A DNA stretch of 64,000 nucleotides from Ewingella americana ATCC 33852 (GTDB lineage Bacteria; Pseudomonadota; Gammaproteobacteria; Enterobacterales; Enterobacteriaceae). Where the stretch lies: positions 37,700-101,699 of the forward strand of contig NZ_JMPJ01000025.1 in NCBI RefSeq assembly GCF_000735345.1, read 5' to 3'. Shown in pieces: positions 1 to 8,314 of this stretch; the first letter of the stretch is position 1; each line of letters begins with the position of its first letter. Below the pieces are notes generated by a model. The model had not been told where the DNA came from. It ran no database searches and saw nothing but the letters and a program-made list of their open reading frames with translations. A program made the translations under genes and the position numbers.

Positions 1-1
1 G

Positions 2-628
2 AAAGGCTGGTATCAGGGGGATACGGTTTCCGTGGGTATCGGCCAAGGCTATTGGGTGGCGACGCCGATTCAGATGGTGAGAGCACTCAGCGCCTTGGTG
101 AACAACGGCAAATTGCAGACGCCGCACCTGCTGTACTCCAGCCAGAGTGGTAAAGTGATCACGCCTTACGTGCAGCCGCCGACCACGCAGATTGCGGATC
201 CTAAATCACCTATCTGGGGAATTGTGCGCAACGGCATGTTCGGCATGGCCAACTTCCCTAATGGTACGGGCTACAAACTGTTCCACACCGCCCCTTATCA
301 AATTGCTGCGAAATCAGGGACATCGCAGGTGTTCAGTTTGCGTGAAAACCAGATCTATAACGCCAAAATGACCCCAATCAGGCTGCGTGACCACATCTTC
401 TATACCGCCTTTGCGCCCTACAAGAATCCAAAAGTGGTGATGGCGCTGATTCTCGAAAACGGCGGGGGAGACGGCGTGGTGGCGGGTCCGACGGCGCGTG
501 CGATCCTCGACCACATCTTCCTGCCACCGGAAGTGGTGGCGAAATGTGACCCGGCGAAGGTCGATAATCCGGCAAACTGTGAGCAAGATGTGCCTGTTCC
601 GAATGCGCTTGGCTTCAGTGAACATTGA
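2..628 (+). CDS. Penicillin-binding protein 2-like transpeptidase, 3' end only
   Basis: This is the C-terminal part (about 208 residues) of a peptidoglycan D,D-transpeptidase of the PBP2/MrdA type; the reading frame is open from base 2 at the window edge. The segment holds the conserved GQGYW and TPIQM stretches and the KSGT active-site triad motif of the penicillin-binding fold (in AAKSGTSQVF), followed by the RLRDH and TAFAPY stretches found in E. coli PBP2. Such proteins crosslink lateral-wall peptidoglycan at the outer face of the inner membrane. The C-terminal tail (CDPAKVDNPANCEQ) is unlike that of E. coli MrdA. The position beside glmY, away from the usual mrdA-rodA locus, suggests a second PBP2-like paralogue. 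The catalytic serine lies outside the window. Confidence 0.85.
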   Translation, partial: KGWYQGDTVSVGIGQGYWVATPIQMVRALSALVNNGKLQTPHLLYSSQSGKVITPYVQPPTTQIADPKSPIWGIVRNGMFGMANFPNGTGYKLFHTAPYQIAAKSGTSQVFSLRENQIYNAKMTPIRLRDHIFYTAFAPYKNPKVVMALILENGGGDGVVAGPTARAILDHIFLPPEVVAKCDPAKVDNPANCEQDVPVPNALGFSEH

Positions 629-640
629 TTTTGCGACATG

Positions 641-658
641 TGTCGGAAAATAGAGACA
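641..658. promoter_or_regulatory. GlrR activator box 1 for glmY
   Basis: The sequence is TGTC, 10 bases, GACA, an exact match to the GlrR consensus TGTC-N10-GACA described for glmY in E. coli. It begins 13 bases after the PBP2-like stop codon and is centred about 240 bp upstream of the predicted glmY start, a usual distance for an enhancer of sigma-54 transcription. The glrR gene is 2.8 kb downstream. Confidence 0.8.
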
Positions 659-673
659 AATGCCTAAGAATGG

Positions 674-691
674 TGTCTCCAAAAGGAGACA
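674..691. promoter_or_regulatory. GlrR activator box 2 for glmY
   Basis: A second exact TGTC-N10-GACA element. It lies 33 bp (about three helical turns) from the first, so both sites face the same side of the DNA. The inner bases also pair (TCTCC/GGAGA), which makes it a longer inverted repeat. Confidence 0.8.
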
Positions 692-736
692 TTTAAATCC
701 ATGATATGTATGTATTTTGTAAAGATTCCTCTAAGG

Positions 737-754
737 TGTTGTTTTTTAGCGACG
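737..754. promoter_or_regulatory. Degenerate GlrR activator box 3
   Basis: TGTT-N10-GACG matches the GlrR consensus at 6 of 8 fixed positions with the correct 10-base spacer. It is offset from box 2 by 63 bp, about six helical turns. E. coli glmY also has three GlrR sites. The call rests on the spacing and context. Confidence 0.5.
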
Positions 755-830
755 CTTTGTTGAATTATTAGGCTCGTTTCCACGCGAGTGCTGAGGCCGT
801 CAAAATGAATGAAACTATTTTTTAGTTATG

Positions 831-843
831 AATCAATCATTTG
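831..843. promoter_or_regulatory. IHF binding site between the GlrR boxes and the sigma-54 promoter
   Basis: AATCAATCATTTG matches the IHF consensus WATCAA-N4-TTR at every fixed position. It lies between the GlrR boxes and the -24/-12 promoter, where bending would bring GlrR to sigma-54 RNA polymerase. IHF is known to be needed for glmY transcription in E. coli. Confidence 0.65.
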
Positions 844-860
844 TTTTTGAAGTTTTATTC

Positions 861-878
861 TTGGCACGAAGCATGCAT
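861..878 (+). promoter_or_regulatory. Sigma-54 promoter of glmY
   Basis: TTGGCACG, four bases, then ATGCAT gives the invariant GG (863-864) and GC (875-876) with exactly 10 bases between them, matching the sigma-54 consensus TGGCACG-N4-TTGCA. This predicts a start at 888, where the GlmY-like sequence begins. CATAAT at 876-881 sits where a sigma-70 -10 box would act, as in the overlapping promoters of E. coli, but no good -35 accompanies it. Confidence 0.8.
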
Positions 879-887
879 AATAAGCGC

Positions 888-1090
888 AGTTGCTCATTCA
901 ATTGATTATGACAGCCTGCGCTAATCCGCAAATTGTGCCCATAATGCCCGAATGACGCCAAAGCAAGGTGCCTACCGTTCACCAGACCGATAATCGTTGC
1001 GCAAGCACGTTATCAAGCATCGAACGACACGTTGAGTGAGGCACCACCTATTCTGGAACACTGAACATCTTCGCCTGAAGGTGTTCAGTG
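888..1090 (+). ncRNA. glmY: GlmY small RNA
   Basis: GlmY is a small RNA that titrates the adaptor RapZ and so protects GlmZ, the activator of glmS (glucosamine-6-phosphate synthase). The 5' end (AGTTGCTCATTCA, then TTATGACAGCC) resembles GlmY/GlmZ as remembered from E. coli. The internal GAATGACGC and the later ACGTTGAGTGAGGCACC also match conserved stretches of this RNA pair. The place directly upstream of glrK identifies it as GlmY and not GlmZ. The 3' end is uncertain: I include the 14-bp hairpin at 1059-1090. Regulation by GlrR, IHF and sigma-54 is visible upstream. The rest of the 629-1197 gap holds only these control elements. Confidence 0.8.
1059..1090 (+). terminator. 14-bp hairpin at the 3' end of glmY
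   Basis: CACTGAACATCTTC pairs with GAAGGTGTTCAGTG around a GCCT loop, with one G-U pair. It is followed by CCCCTCC and not by a U tract, so it may be a 3' processing or stabilising hairpin instead of an ordinary intrinsic terminator. Confidence 0.5.
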
Positions 1091-1197
1091 CCCCTCCTAA
1101 AGTGCTCCGAAAATCCCTTAAATTTGACTCTTTTCTGGCTGTAAATCAGTTACTCAGTTAGCATTTAACCCATCGGTCTGCGAATGAGATAAATGCG

Positions 1198-2628
1198 TTG
1201 AAAAGAGGAAGAATATTTCCCGGCTCCCTGCGCCAGCTAGTGCTGATGGCCTTCCTGTTTGTGCTTTTACCCCTGCTGGTACTGGCCTATCAGGCTTATC
1301 AAAGTCTGGATCACCTCAGTTCACAAGCCGCCGAAATCAACCGCACGACGCTAACCGATGCGCGCCGCAGCGAAGCCATGTCCAGCATTGCTTTGGAAAT
1401 GGAACGCAGCTATCGGCAATATTGCGTGTTGGATGACCCGACGCTATCTCTTTTATACGACAGCCAGCGCAAGCGTTACTCGCAGATGCTTGACGCCCAT
1501 GCCTCGGTGCTGCCCGACGTTCGTTATTATCAATCGCTGCGTGGCTTACTGACCCAGCTCGCGCAGTTAAAATGCCAGAACAACAGCCCCAATGCGGCGA
1601 CTTCAGCCCAACTTGAGGAGTTCGCTCACGCCAATGCCCAAATGGTTCAGGCCACGCGAGAAGTGATCTTTAGCCGCGGTCAGCAGTTGCAGCGCGCTAT
1701 CGCTGAGCGCGGCCAGTTCTTTGGCTGGCAGGCGCTGGTGCTGTTCTTACTCAGCGGCGCGCTGGTCTTGCTGTTTACGCGGATGATTATCGGCCCGGTC
1801 AAGCGAGTCGAGCGGATGATTAACCGGCTGGGCGAGCGCGGCACCTTGGGCAATGCGGACAAGTTCAAAGGGCCGAGGGAAATTCGCTCGCTGGCCCAGC
1901 GCATCGTCTGGCTCAGTGAGCGACTGGCGTGGCTGGAATCCCAGCGTCACGAATTTTTACGCCATATTTCTCATGAACTTAAAACGCCGCTGGCCAGCAT
2001 GCGCGAAGGCACCGAGCTGTTACAGGATGAAGTCGCAGGCCCTCTAACGGCGGACCAGAAAGAGGTGGTGGCTATCCTTGATGGCAGCAGCCGCCACTTG
2101 CAGACGCTGATTGAACAGCTGTTGGACTACAACCGCAAACTGGCCGATGCGCCGATGGATAAAGAGCGGGTGGATTTGGCGGCCATGGTCGATAGCATCG
2201 TGGCCTCTAACAGCCTGCCGGCGCGAGCCAAGCAGATCCGCACCGAGGTCAACATGGCGGCGCAGTTCTGTTGGGCGGAACCGACGCTTTTGATGCGGGT
2301 GCTGGATAATCTCTACTCCAATGCGGTGCACTATGGCGCTGAATCCGGTACCATTTGGGTCCGCAGTCGGCAGTCACAGAACCAAGTGATCATCGACGTT
2401 GCCAACACGGGAAATACTATCCCTGAGGCCGAAAAAACGATGATTTTTGAACCATTCTATCAGGGAAGTCAGCAGCGCAAGGGCGCCGTCAAAGGCAGTG
2501 GTTTGGGGCTGAGCATTGCACAGGATTGCATCCGCCGAATGCGCGGAGAATTACGGCTGGTCCAGATTGACGATGCCGACGTGTGTTTTCGTATCGAATT
2601 GCCATTAACTGCTGAGAAAAATGATTAA
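1198..2628 (+). CDS. glrK: Sensor histidine kinase GlrK (QseE)
   Basis: GlrK is the inner-membrane sensor that phosphorylates GlrR, which drives glmY with sigma-54. The 476-residue protein has a transmembrane segment near residues 13-32, a periplasmic domain, a second segment near 178-196, a HAMP linker, the H-box HISHELKTP with His259 as phosphoacceptor, and a C-terminal ATPase domain (DNLYSNAVHYG, then GSGLGLSIA). The start is TTG: no in-frame ATG lies nearby and the N-terminus MKRGRIFPGSLRQLV aligns with E. coli MKRWPVFPRSLRQLV. The gene overlaps qseG by 8 bp, and qseG overlaps glrR by 4 bp, so the three form a translationally coupled operon. Confidence 0.95.
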   Translation: MKRGRIFPGSLRQLVLMAFLFVLLPLLVLAYQAYQSLDHLSSQAAEINRTTLTDARRSEAMSSIALEMERSYRQYCVLDDPTLSLLYDSQRKRYSQMLDAHASVLPDVRYYQSLRGLLTQLAQLKCQNNSPNAATSAQLEEFAHANAQMVQATREVIFSRGQQLQRAIAERGQFFGWQALVLFLLSGALVLLFTRMIIGPVKRVERMINRLGERGTLGNADKFKGPREIRSLAQRIVWLSERLAWLESQRHEFLRHISHELKTPLASMREGTELLQDEVAGPLTADQKEVVAILDGSSRHLQTLIEQLLDYNRKLADAPMDKERVDLAAMVDSIVASNSLPARAKQIRTEVNMAAQFCWAEPTLLMRVLDNLYSNAVHYGAESGTIWVRSRQSQNQVIIDVANTGNTIPEAEKTMIFEPFYQGSQQRKGAVKGSGLGLSIAQDCIRRMRGELRLVQIDDADVCFRIELPLTAEKND

Positions 2629-3442
2629 AAAACGCCAAATTAAGCGGAATGGCCTGTTAAAGGGCGCCGCGTCTTTTATATCCCAGATTCAGCATTGGTT
2701 GAAAACCTCAGTATGCCGCACGGCCATTGCCGTCATCGCCGCGCCCGCGCTCCTCGCGGGCTGTAACTTGCACTCTTCCAGCGACAGCTATTATCGCCCG
2801 GTCGACGATGTGATCCCGACCACCAAAGTGGTGGATTTCCGCCTCGCGCCTTGTGAAACCCTGTGGGCGCTGGATGATAATGAAGCTATTACTAACTCGC
2901 TGTACTGGCTGCGGGCGATGGATTGCGCGGACCGAATGAATGACACTCAGGCGCGCTATCAGGCTGACCAAATCAAGGCTCACTCGTGGGATACCGTGTT
3001 CAAGCAGAGCATTCTGCGCTCCGGTGCTGACCCCGACCAGCAGCAGCGCCGCGCGCTGTTAGCTCGCGTCAATGAGTATCGCGCGCAGATGCCGGGTTCT
3101 ATTCGCTCCTTGGTGCAGCTGTGGCGCGAGCGGCAGACGCTGCAAGTCACCTTGGGTGATGAAAAAGCGCGTAATGCGCGGCAGGCCGCGGTGTCTGAAA
3201 GCAAAATTGAGCAGATGTCCCAGCAGCAAGTGGCGCTACAAAGCAGCCTAGCGGATACTCAACGTAAGCTGAAAAATCTGACGGACATTGAGCGTCAGCT
3301 CTCTTCGCGCAAGCAGATGCAGGGCGATTTGCCGGACAGCGATGCGACGTCGCCTGCGGGCAAAAGTGACAGCCCGGCTGCGGCGACGGTCAAACCGGAA
3401 GAGACTTACCAGCCACCGATTAAAGGGCAGAATAAACCATGA
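2621..3442 (+). CDS. qseG: QseG lipoprotein of the GlrK/GlrR operon
   Basis: QseG (YfhG) is an outer-membrane lipoprotein encoded between glrK and glrR; in E. coli and Yersinia it contacts the sensor kinase and tunes its activity. The 273-residue product has a hydrophobic signal ending in the lipobox LLAGC (Cys near residue 48), after an unusually long basic N-terminal stretch. The true start may therefore be further in. A coiled-coil-prone region follows in the second half (residues about 180-220, rich in Q, S, L and K), then a proline-rich low-complexity tail. It overlaps the kinase gene upstream and the regulator gene downstream (ATGA). Confidence 0.85.
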   Translation: MIKKRQIKRNGLLKGAASFISQIQHWLKTSVCRTAIAVIAAPALLAGCNLHSSSDSYYRPVDDVIPTTKVVDFRLAPCETLWALDDNEAITNSLYWLRAMDCADRMNDTQARYQADQIKAHSWDTVFKQSILRSGADPDQQQRRALLARVNEYRAQMPGSIRSLVQLWRERQTLQVTLGDEKARNARQAAVSESKIEQMSQQQVALQSSLADTQRKLKNLTDIERQLSSRKQMQGDLPDSDATSPAGKSDSPAAATVKPEETYQPPIKGQNKP

Positions 3443-4776
3443 CGTTACGCAAAGCCGCCAGCCTGTTGCTGGTCGATGACGATCCTAGCCTGCTGAAATT
3501 GTTAGGCATGCGCCTGACCAGCGAAGGTTTTCGCGTCACTACCGCCGAGAGCGGCGCTGAAGCTTTACGTCTGCTCAATCGCGAGCGTTTTGATTTAGTG
3601 ATCAGCGACTTGCGTATGGATGAAATGGACGGCATGGCGCTGTTCGCCGAAATTCAACAGCACCAGCCGGGCATGCCGGTGATTATCCTTACTGCTCACG
3701 GCTCCATCCCCGACGCCGTCGCCGCAACCCAGCAGGGCGTGTTTAGCTTCCTTACCAAGCCGGTTGATCGCGACGCGCTGTATAAAGCTATCGACGCCGC
3801 GCTGTCTCTCTCTTCGCCGAGTGGTGATGAGAGCTGGCGTGAAGCCATTGTTACCCGCAACCCGGTGATGCTGCGGCTGCTGGAGCAGGCCAATATGGTA
3901 GCGCAGTCTGACGTCAGCGTGCTGATTAACGGCCAAAGCGGCACGGGCAAAGAGGTACTGGCGCAGGCGATTCACGCTGCCAGCCCGCGAGCCAAAAAAG
4001 CCTTCACCGCCATTAACTGTGGCGCGCTGCCCGAGCAGCTGCTTGAGTCTGAGCTGTTTGGTCACGCCAAAGGGGCTTTTACCGGCGCGGTCAGTAGCCG
4101 GGAAGGGCTGTTTCAGGCGGCGACGGGTGGCACGCTGTTTCTGGATGAAATTGGCGATATGCCCCTGACGCTACAGGTTAAACTGCTGCGCGTGCTGCAA
4201 GAGCGCAAAGTGCGCCCGGTGGGCAGTAATCACGACATAGATGTGGATGTGCGCATCATCTCCGCGACCCATCGCAATTTGCCGAAAGCCATGGAGAAGG
4301 GCGAGTTTCGCGAAGACTTGTTCTATCGCCTGAATGTCGTTAGCTTAAAATTACCGGCATTGAATGAGCGCGCGGAAGATATCCCCTTGCTGGCGAACCA
4401 CCTGCTGCGGGTCGCCGCTCAGCGCCACAAACCCTTTGTGCGCAGCTTCTCAACCGATGCCATGCGACGCTTAATGGCCGCCAGCTGGCCGGGCAATGTT
4501 CGCCAACTGGTTAACGTGATTGAGCAGTGCGTGGCGCTGACCTCCGCGCCGGTGATTGGCGAAGCCTTGGTACAGCAGGCTTTGGAAGGAGAGAACACTG
4601 CGCTTCCGACCTTCGTCGAGGCGCGTAATCAGTTCGAACTGAATTACCTGCGCAAGCTGTTGCAGATAACCAAAGGCAACGTGACCAACGCGGCGCGCAT
4701 TGCTGGGCGCAACCGAACCGAATTCTACAAGCTGCTTTCTCGTCACGAGTTGGAAGCGACCGATTTTAAAGAGTGA
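3439..4776 (+). CDS. glrR: Sigma-54-dependent response regulator GlrR (QseF)
   Basis: GlrR is the enhancer-binding activator of glmY. The 445-residue protein has a receiver domain (acidic LLVDDD at 10-15, phosphoacceptor Asp57), a AAA+ sigma-54 interaction domain with Walker A GQSGTGKE (165-172), the GAFTGA loop that touches sigma-54 (212-217) and Walker [11 protein letters not shown] (231-240). A Fis-type helix-turn-helix near the C-terminus includes [21 protein letters not shown]. Every functional motif is intact. The gene overlaps qseG by ATGA. Its binding sites TGTC-N10-GACA occur upstream of glmY in this window, so circuit and target are adjacent. Confidence 0.96.
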   Translation: MTLRKAASLLLVDDDPSLLKLLGMRLTSEGFRVTTAESGAEALRLLNRERFDLVISDLRMDEMDGMALFAEIQQHQPGMPVIILTAHGSIPDAVAATQQGVFSFLTKPVDRDALYKAIDAALSLSSPSGDESWREAIVTRNPVMLRLLEQANMVAQSDVSVLINGQSGTGKEVLAQAIHAASPRAKKAFTAINCGALPEQLLESELFGHAKGAFTGAVSSREGLFQAATGGTLFLDEIGDMPLTLQVKLLRVLQERKVRPVGSNHDIDVDVRIISATHRNLPKAMEKGEFREDLFYRLNVVSLKLPALNERAEDIPLLANHLLRVAAQRHKPFVRSFSTDAMRRLMAASWPGNVRQLVNVIEQCVALTSAPVIGEALVQQALEGENTALPTFVEARNQFELNYLRKLLQITKGNVTNAARIAGRNRTEFYKLLSRHELEATDFKE

Positions 4777-4877
4777 GCACGACGCTCTTTGACTATGTTA
4801 CCTTTACCGTCTGCCTGTGCATTGCCGCTGGCAATCAGAATGTGAACCACGCTGCCGCTCAGGAAGGCGGAGAGCAA

Positions 4878-5239
<362 letters not shown>

Positions 5240-5275
5240 TTGCCGTTTTCAGTCTTATGACCAGAAAGCGCCAAT

Positions 5276-5307
5276 AAAAAAGGCTGACGCGATGTCAGCC
5301 TTTTTTT
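5276..5307. terminator. Bidirectional terminator between glnB and hmp
   Basis: AAAGGCTGAC and GTCAGCCTTT form a perfect stem around GCGAT with A and T runs on both sides, so it can end transcription of glnB (+) and of hmp (-). Confidence 0.9.
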
Positions 5308-5322
5308 ATGCATTCTATTACA

Positions 5323-6513
5323 TTACAGCACTTTATGCGGGCCGAAGCATTCGTAATGAATGCGGTCGACCACCACCCCAAGGGCTACCAACTGCTGGGC
5401 GGCGAACTGCATAAAGCCGACCGGGCCACAGAGATAGAATTCGGTCGCTGGGTCAGCGAGCTGGCTTTTCAGCAGCCTGAGATCCATCAAACCCTGAGAT
5501 TGATACTGCTCGCCCGGCAAATCTTTCGCCTGCGGCTGGTTATACCAAACGTGGCTTTGCAGCTGCGGCAGGCGATTTCCCAATGATTTCACTTCATCCG
5601 CGAAAGCGTGAACCCGGCCATTTTCAGCGGCGTGCAGCCAGTGGATCGGCGCCTGATGCTGGTTAGCTGCTAGCACGTTGAGCATGCCGAGCATTGGCGT
5701 TTGGCCGACACCGGCGGAGATCAGCGCGACGGGCATTTTTGGCGCGACGTCGAGGAAGAAATCACCGTGCGGCGCGGCCAGATACACCACATCGCCTTCC
5801 TGTGCTTGGTTATGCAAGAAGTTCGACACCTGACCTTGCTCTTCACGCTTCACCGCAATGCGATAGGTCTTGCCGTTCGGGGCCTGAGTCAGAGAATACT
5901 GGCGAATTTCCTGATTTTCCAACTGTTGGCTGCGAATATACACTGCCAGATATTGCCCGGCGTTGAAGTCGGCTACCGGCTGGCCGTCTACCGGCTCCAG
6001 TACAAAACTGGTGATCAACTCACTCTGCGGGCGCTTCTCTTTGATACGGAATTCGCGCGTGCCAGACCAGCCACCGTTCTTCTCGGCACTCTCTTTATAA
6101 ATATCGGCTTCACGCTGAATAAACACCCCGGCCAGCACGCCGTAGGCTTTGCCCCAAGCATCCAGCACTTCCTGACCCGGACTGAACATCTCATCCAGCG
6201 TCGCCAGCAGGTGGGTGCCCACAATGTTGTACTGCTCGGGCTGGATGGTGAAACTGGTGTGTTTTTGCGCGATACGCTCGACGGCAGGCAGCAGCGCGGC
6301 GAGGTTTTCAATGTTAGCGGCATAGGCGCAGATGGCGTCGAACAGCGCCTGACGCTGGTCGCCATTGCGCTGGTTGCTCATGTTGAACACGTCTTTCAGC
6401 TCGGGATTATGCGCGAACATGCGGTCATAAAAGTGGGCGGTTAATTTCGGCCCGGTGGCGGCGAGTAAAGGGATGGTGGACTTAACGGTGGCGATAGTTT
6501 GGCTGTCTAGCAT
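5323..6513 (-). CDS. hmp: Flavohaemoglobin Hmp, nitric oxide dioxygenase
   Basis: Hmp converts NO and O2 to nitrate in the cytoplasm using NAD(P)H, FAD and haem. The 396-residue protein has an N-terminal globin domain with proximal His85 (QKHTSF) and distal Tyr29 (HFYD), then a ferredoxin-reductase-like FAD domain (RQYSL) and an NAD-binding domain ([17 protein letters not shown]), ending in [11 protein letters not shown] as in E. coli. The length is standard. The gene is divergent from glyA. An NsrR operator lies 48 bp upstream of the start codon, so nitric oxide should induce it. Confidence 0.97.
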   Translation of the reverse strand: MLDSQTIATVKSTIPLLAATGPKLTAHFYDRMFAHNPELKDVFNMSNQRNGDQRQALFDAICAYAANIENLAALLPAVERIAQKHTSFTIQPEQYNIVGTHLLATLDEMFSPGQEVLDAWGKAYGVLAGVFIQREADIYKESAEKNGGWSGTREFRIKEKRPQSELITSFVLEPVDGQPVADFNAGQYLAVYIRSQQLENQEIRQYSLTQAPNGKTYRIAVKREEQGQVSNFLHNQAQEGDVVYLAAPHGDFFLDVAPKMPVALISAGVGQTPMLGMLNVLAANQHQAPIHWLHAAENGRVHAFADEVKSLGNRLPQLQSHVWYNQPQAKDLPGEQYQSQGLMDLRLLKSQLADPATEFYLCGPVGFMQFAAQQLVALGVVVDRIHYECFGPHKVL

Positions 6514-6560
6514 GGTGTTAGCTCCCTGGGCTTCAGCCCGTATTTCAGCAGTAAATTTTA

Positions 6561-6583
6561 AACATGTATTTTTAATGCATCTT
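6561..6583. promoter_or_regulatory. NsrR operator of hmp
   Basis: This 23-bp inverted repeat has the half-sites AACATGTATTT and AATGCATCTT and matches the NsrR consensus (AAGATGCATTT mirrored to AAATGCATCTT) with only a few differences in the left arm. It lies 48 bp upstream of the hmp start codon on the minus strand, where NsrR represses hmp in related bacteria. Confidence 0.8.
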
Positions 6584-6695
6584 ATAGCGCGGAATTATTG
6601 TTGTAAATAGCCATGCCGCAATCATGGGTTTCATAAAGCGTGCGGGCGCGGTCACAAAGCTGAAAAATATGCATGATGTGCTGAGGAAAACTCCC

Positions 6696-6724
6696 TTGAT
6701 AACGCTAAGTCCCTAACGGATAAA
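6696..6724 (+). promoter_or_regulatory. Predicted sigma-70 promoter of glyA
   Basis: TTGATA (6696-6701) and GATAAA (6719-6724) are separated by 17 bp. The predicted start near 6731 gives a leader of about 130 bases. The hmp-glyA gap (6514-6862) contains this promoter, the NsrR operator and the PurR box. I could not find a convincing MetR site (TGAA-N5-TTCA), although glyA is MetR-activated in E. coli. Confidence 0.5.
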
Positions 6725-6741
6725 AGCCTTGCGGCGTCTGG

Positions 6742-6757
6742 AGCCAAACGATTGCCT
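6742..6757. promoter_or_regulatory. PurR operator of glyA
   Basis: AGCCAAACGATTGCCT matches the PurR consensus ANGCAANCGNTTNCNT with a single mismatch. It lies just downstream of the predicted glyA transcription start, consistent with purine repression of the one-carbon supply. Confidence 0.65.
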
Positions 6758-6862
6758 AAAAACCTTAAACAGGCTCTATCCGCAGGCGTCTTAAACATTT
6801 ACACTGTTGCGCAGAACCCGGAAGGGGCATTTTTTTTTAGTTTGTTGAGTCAGGAGATGCGG

Positions 6863-8116
6863 ATGTTAAAGCGTGAAATGAACATTGCCGATTATGATGC
6901 TGAGTTGTGGGCAGCAATGGAGAAGGAAGTTGTTCGTCAGGAAGAACATATCGAGCTGATTGCGTCAGAAAACTACACCAGCCCGCGCGTTATGCAGGCT
7001 CAGGGTTCGCAACTGACTAACAAATATGCCGAAGGTTATCCGGGCAAACGTTATTACGGCGGCTGCGAATACGTGGATATCGTAGAGCAGTTGGCTATTG
7101 ACCGTGCGAAAGAGCTGTTTGGTGCAGACTTCGCTAACGTGCAGCCACACTCTGGCTCACAGGCTAACTTCGCGGTGTACACCGCGCTGCTGCAACCGGG
7201 CGACACCATCCTTGGGATGAACCTCGGCCACGGCGGTCACCTGACTCACGGTTCTCCAGTGAACCTGTCCGGTAAGCTGTACAACGTGGTGCCTTACGGC
7301 ATCAACGAAGCTGGCGACATCGACTATGAAGACGTTAAACGTCAGGCCGAAATCCACAAGCCAAAAATGATCATCGGCGGCTTCTCTGCATTCTCAGGCG
7401 TGGTTGACTGGGCCAAGATGCGTGAAATCGCAGACAGCGTTGGCGCATACTTCTTCGTCGACATGGCGCACGTTGCCGGTCTGATTGCCGCAGGCGTCTA
7501 CCCGAACCCAGTGCCACACGCACACATCGTTACCACCACCACCCACAAAACGCTGGCGGGTCCACGCGGTGGTTTGATTCTGGCGAAGGGTGGCAGCGAA
7601 GAGTTCTACAAAAAACTCAACTCAGCCGTATTCCCAGGTGGTCAGGGCGGCCCGCTGATGCACGTGATTGCCGGTAAAGCGGTAGCACTGAAAGAAGCGA
7701 TGGAACCAGAGTTCAAAACTTACCAGCAGCAAGTGGCTAAAAACGCCCAAGCCATGGTCTCCGTGATTCTGGACCGTGGTTACAACGTGGTTTCTGGCGG
7801 TACGCACAACCACCTGTTCCTGATGGACTTGGTTGACAAGAACCTGACCGGTAAAGAAGCCGACGCCGCGCTGGGCCGTGCTAACATCACCGTTAACAAA
7901 AACTCCGTGCCAAACGATCCGAAATCTCCTTTCGTGACCTCTGGCGTGCGTATCGGTACTCCGGCGGTAACGCGTCGCGGTTTCAAAGAAGCCGAAGTTC
8001 GCGAACTGGCTGGCTGGATCTGTGACGTTCTGGACAACGTTAACGATGAAGCCACTATCGAACGTGTGAAGAAAAACGTGCTGGATATCTGCGCACGCTT
8101 CCCGGTTTACGCGTAA
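6863..8116 (+). CDS. glyA: Serine hydroxymethyltransferase
   Basis: GlyA interconverts serine and glycine while charging tetrahydrofolate with a one-carbon unit; it is a PLP enzyme of the cytosol. The 417-residue protein has the family landmarks IASENYTSP, the substrate-binding [13 protein letters not shown] and the PLP-lysine motif [14 protein letters not shown]. The start is placed at ATG 6863 ([12 protein letters not shown]) because it matches the E. coli N-terminus and has AGGAG six bases upstream. The open frame runs further upstream, but that stretch does not look like coding sequence. A strong terminator follows. Confidence 0.97.
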   Translation: MLKREMNIADYDAELWAAMEKEVVRQEEHIELIASENYTSPRVMQAQGSQLTNKYAEGYPGKRYYGGCEYVDIVEQLAIDRAKELFGADFANVQPHSGSQANFAVYTALLQPGDTILGMNLGHGGHLTHGSPVNLSGKLYNVVPYGINEAGDIDYEDVKRQAEIHKPKMIIGGFSAFSGVVDWAKMREIADSVGAYFFVDMAHVAGLIAAGVYPNPVPHAHIVTTTTHKTLAGPRGGLILAKGGSEEFYKKLNSAVFPGGQGGPLMHVIAGKAVALKEAMEPEFKTYQQQVAKNAQAMVSVILDRGYNVVSGGTHNHLFLMDLVDKNLTGKEADAALGRANITVNKNSVPNDPKSPFVTSGVRIGTPAVTRRGFKEAEVRELAGWICDVLDNVNDEATIERVKKNVLDICARFPVYA

Positions 8117-8175
8117 TTTCGCGACCGGCCTGAGTCTTACTGCTTAGGTTTTACCGCGTTTTGATATGAGTAGAT

Positions 8176-8198
8176 AAACCCGCTTCGGCGGGTTTTTT
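8176..8198 (+). terminator. Terminator of glyA
   Basis: AACCCGC and GCGGGTT pair around a TTCG tetraloop and are followed by six T residues. Confidence 0.9.
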
Positions 8199-8314
8199 GT
8201 TAATAGTCAGCCATAACTGTGAGCCGCCTTACATTCCTCTCTTATCAGCTCTACTCCTGATTGCTAGCTAGTGTGACCTCTGTCAAAGTATCGGCCATAA
8301 AAACCGGAGGAACT

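Noticed and set aside
5701-6444. 247-codon frame antisense to hmp
   Set aside because: Shadow frame; hmp is intact and identified by its haem and flavin motifs.
6752-6862. Extra N-terminal 37 codons for glyA
   Set aside because: The stretch does not match serine hydroxymethyltransferase and overlaps the PurR box; ATG 6863 has AGGAG and matches E. coli.
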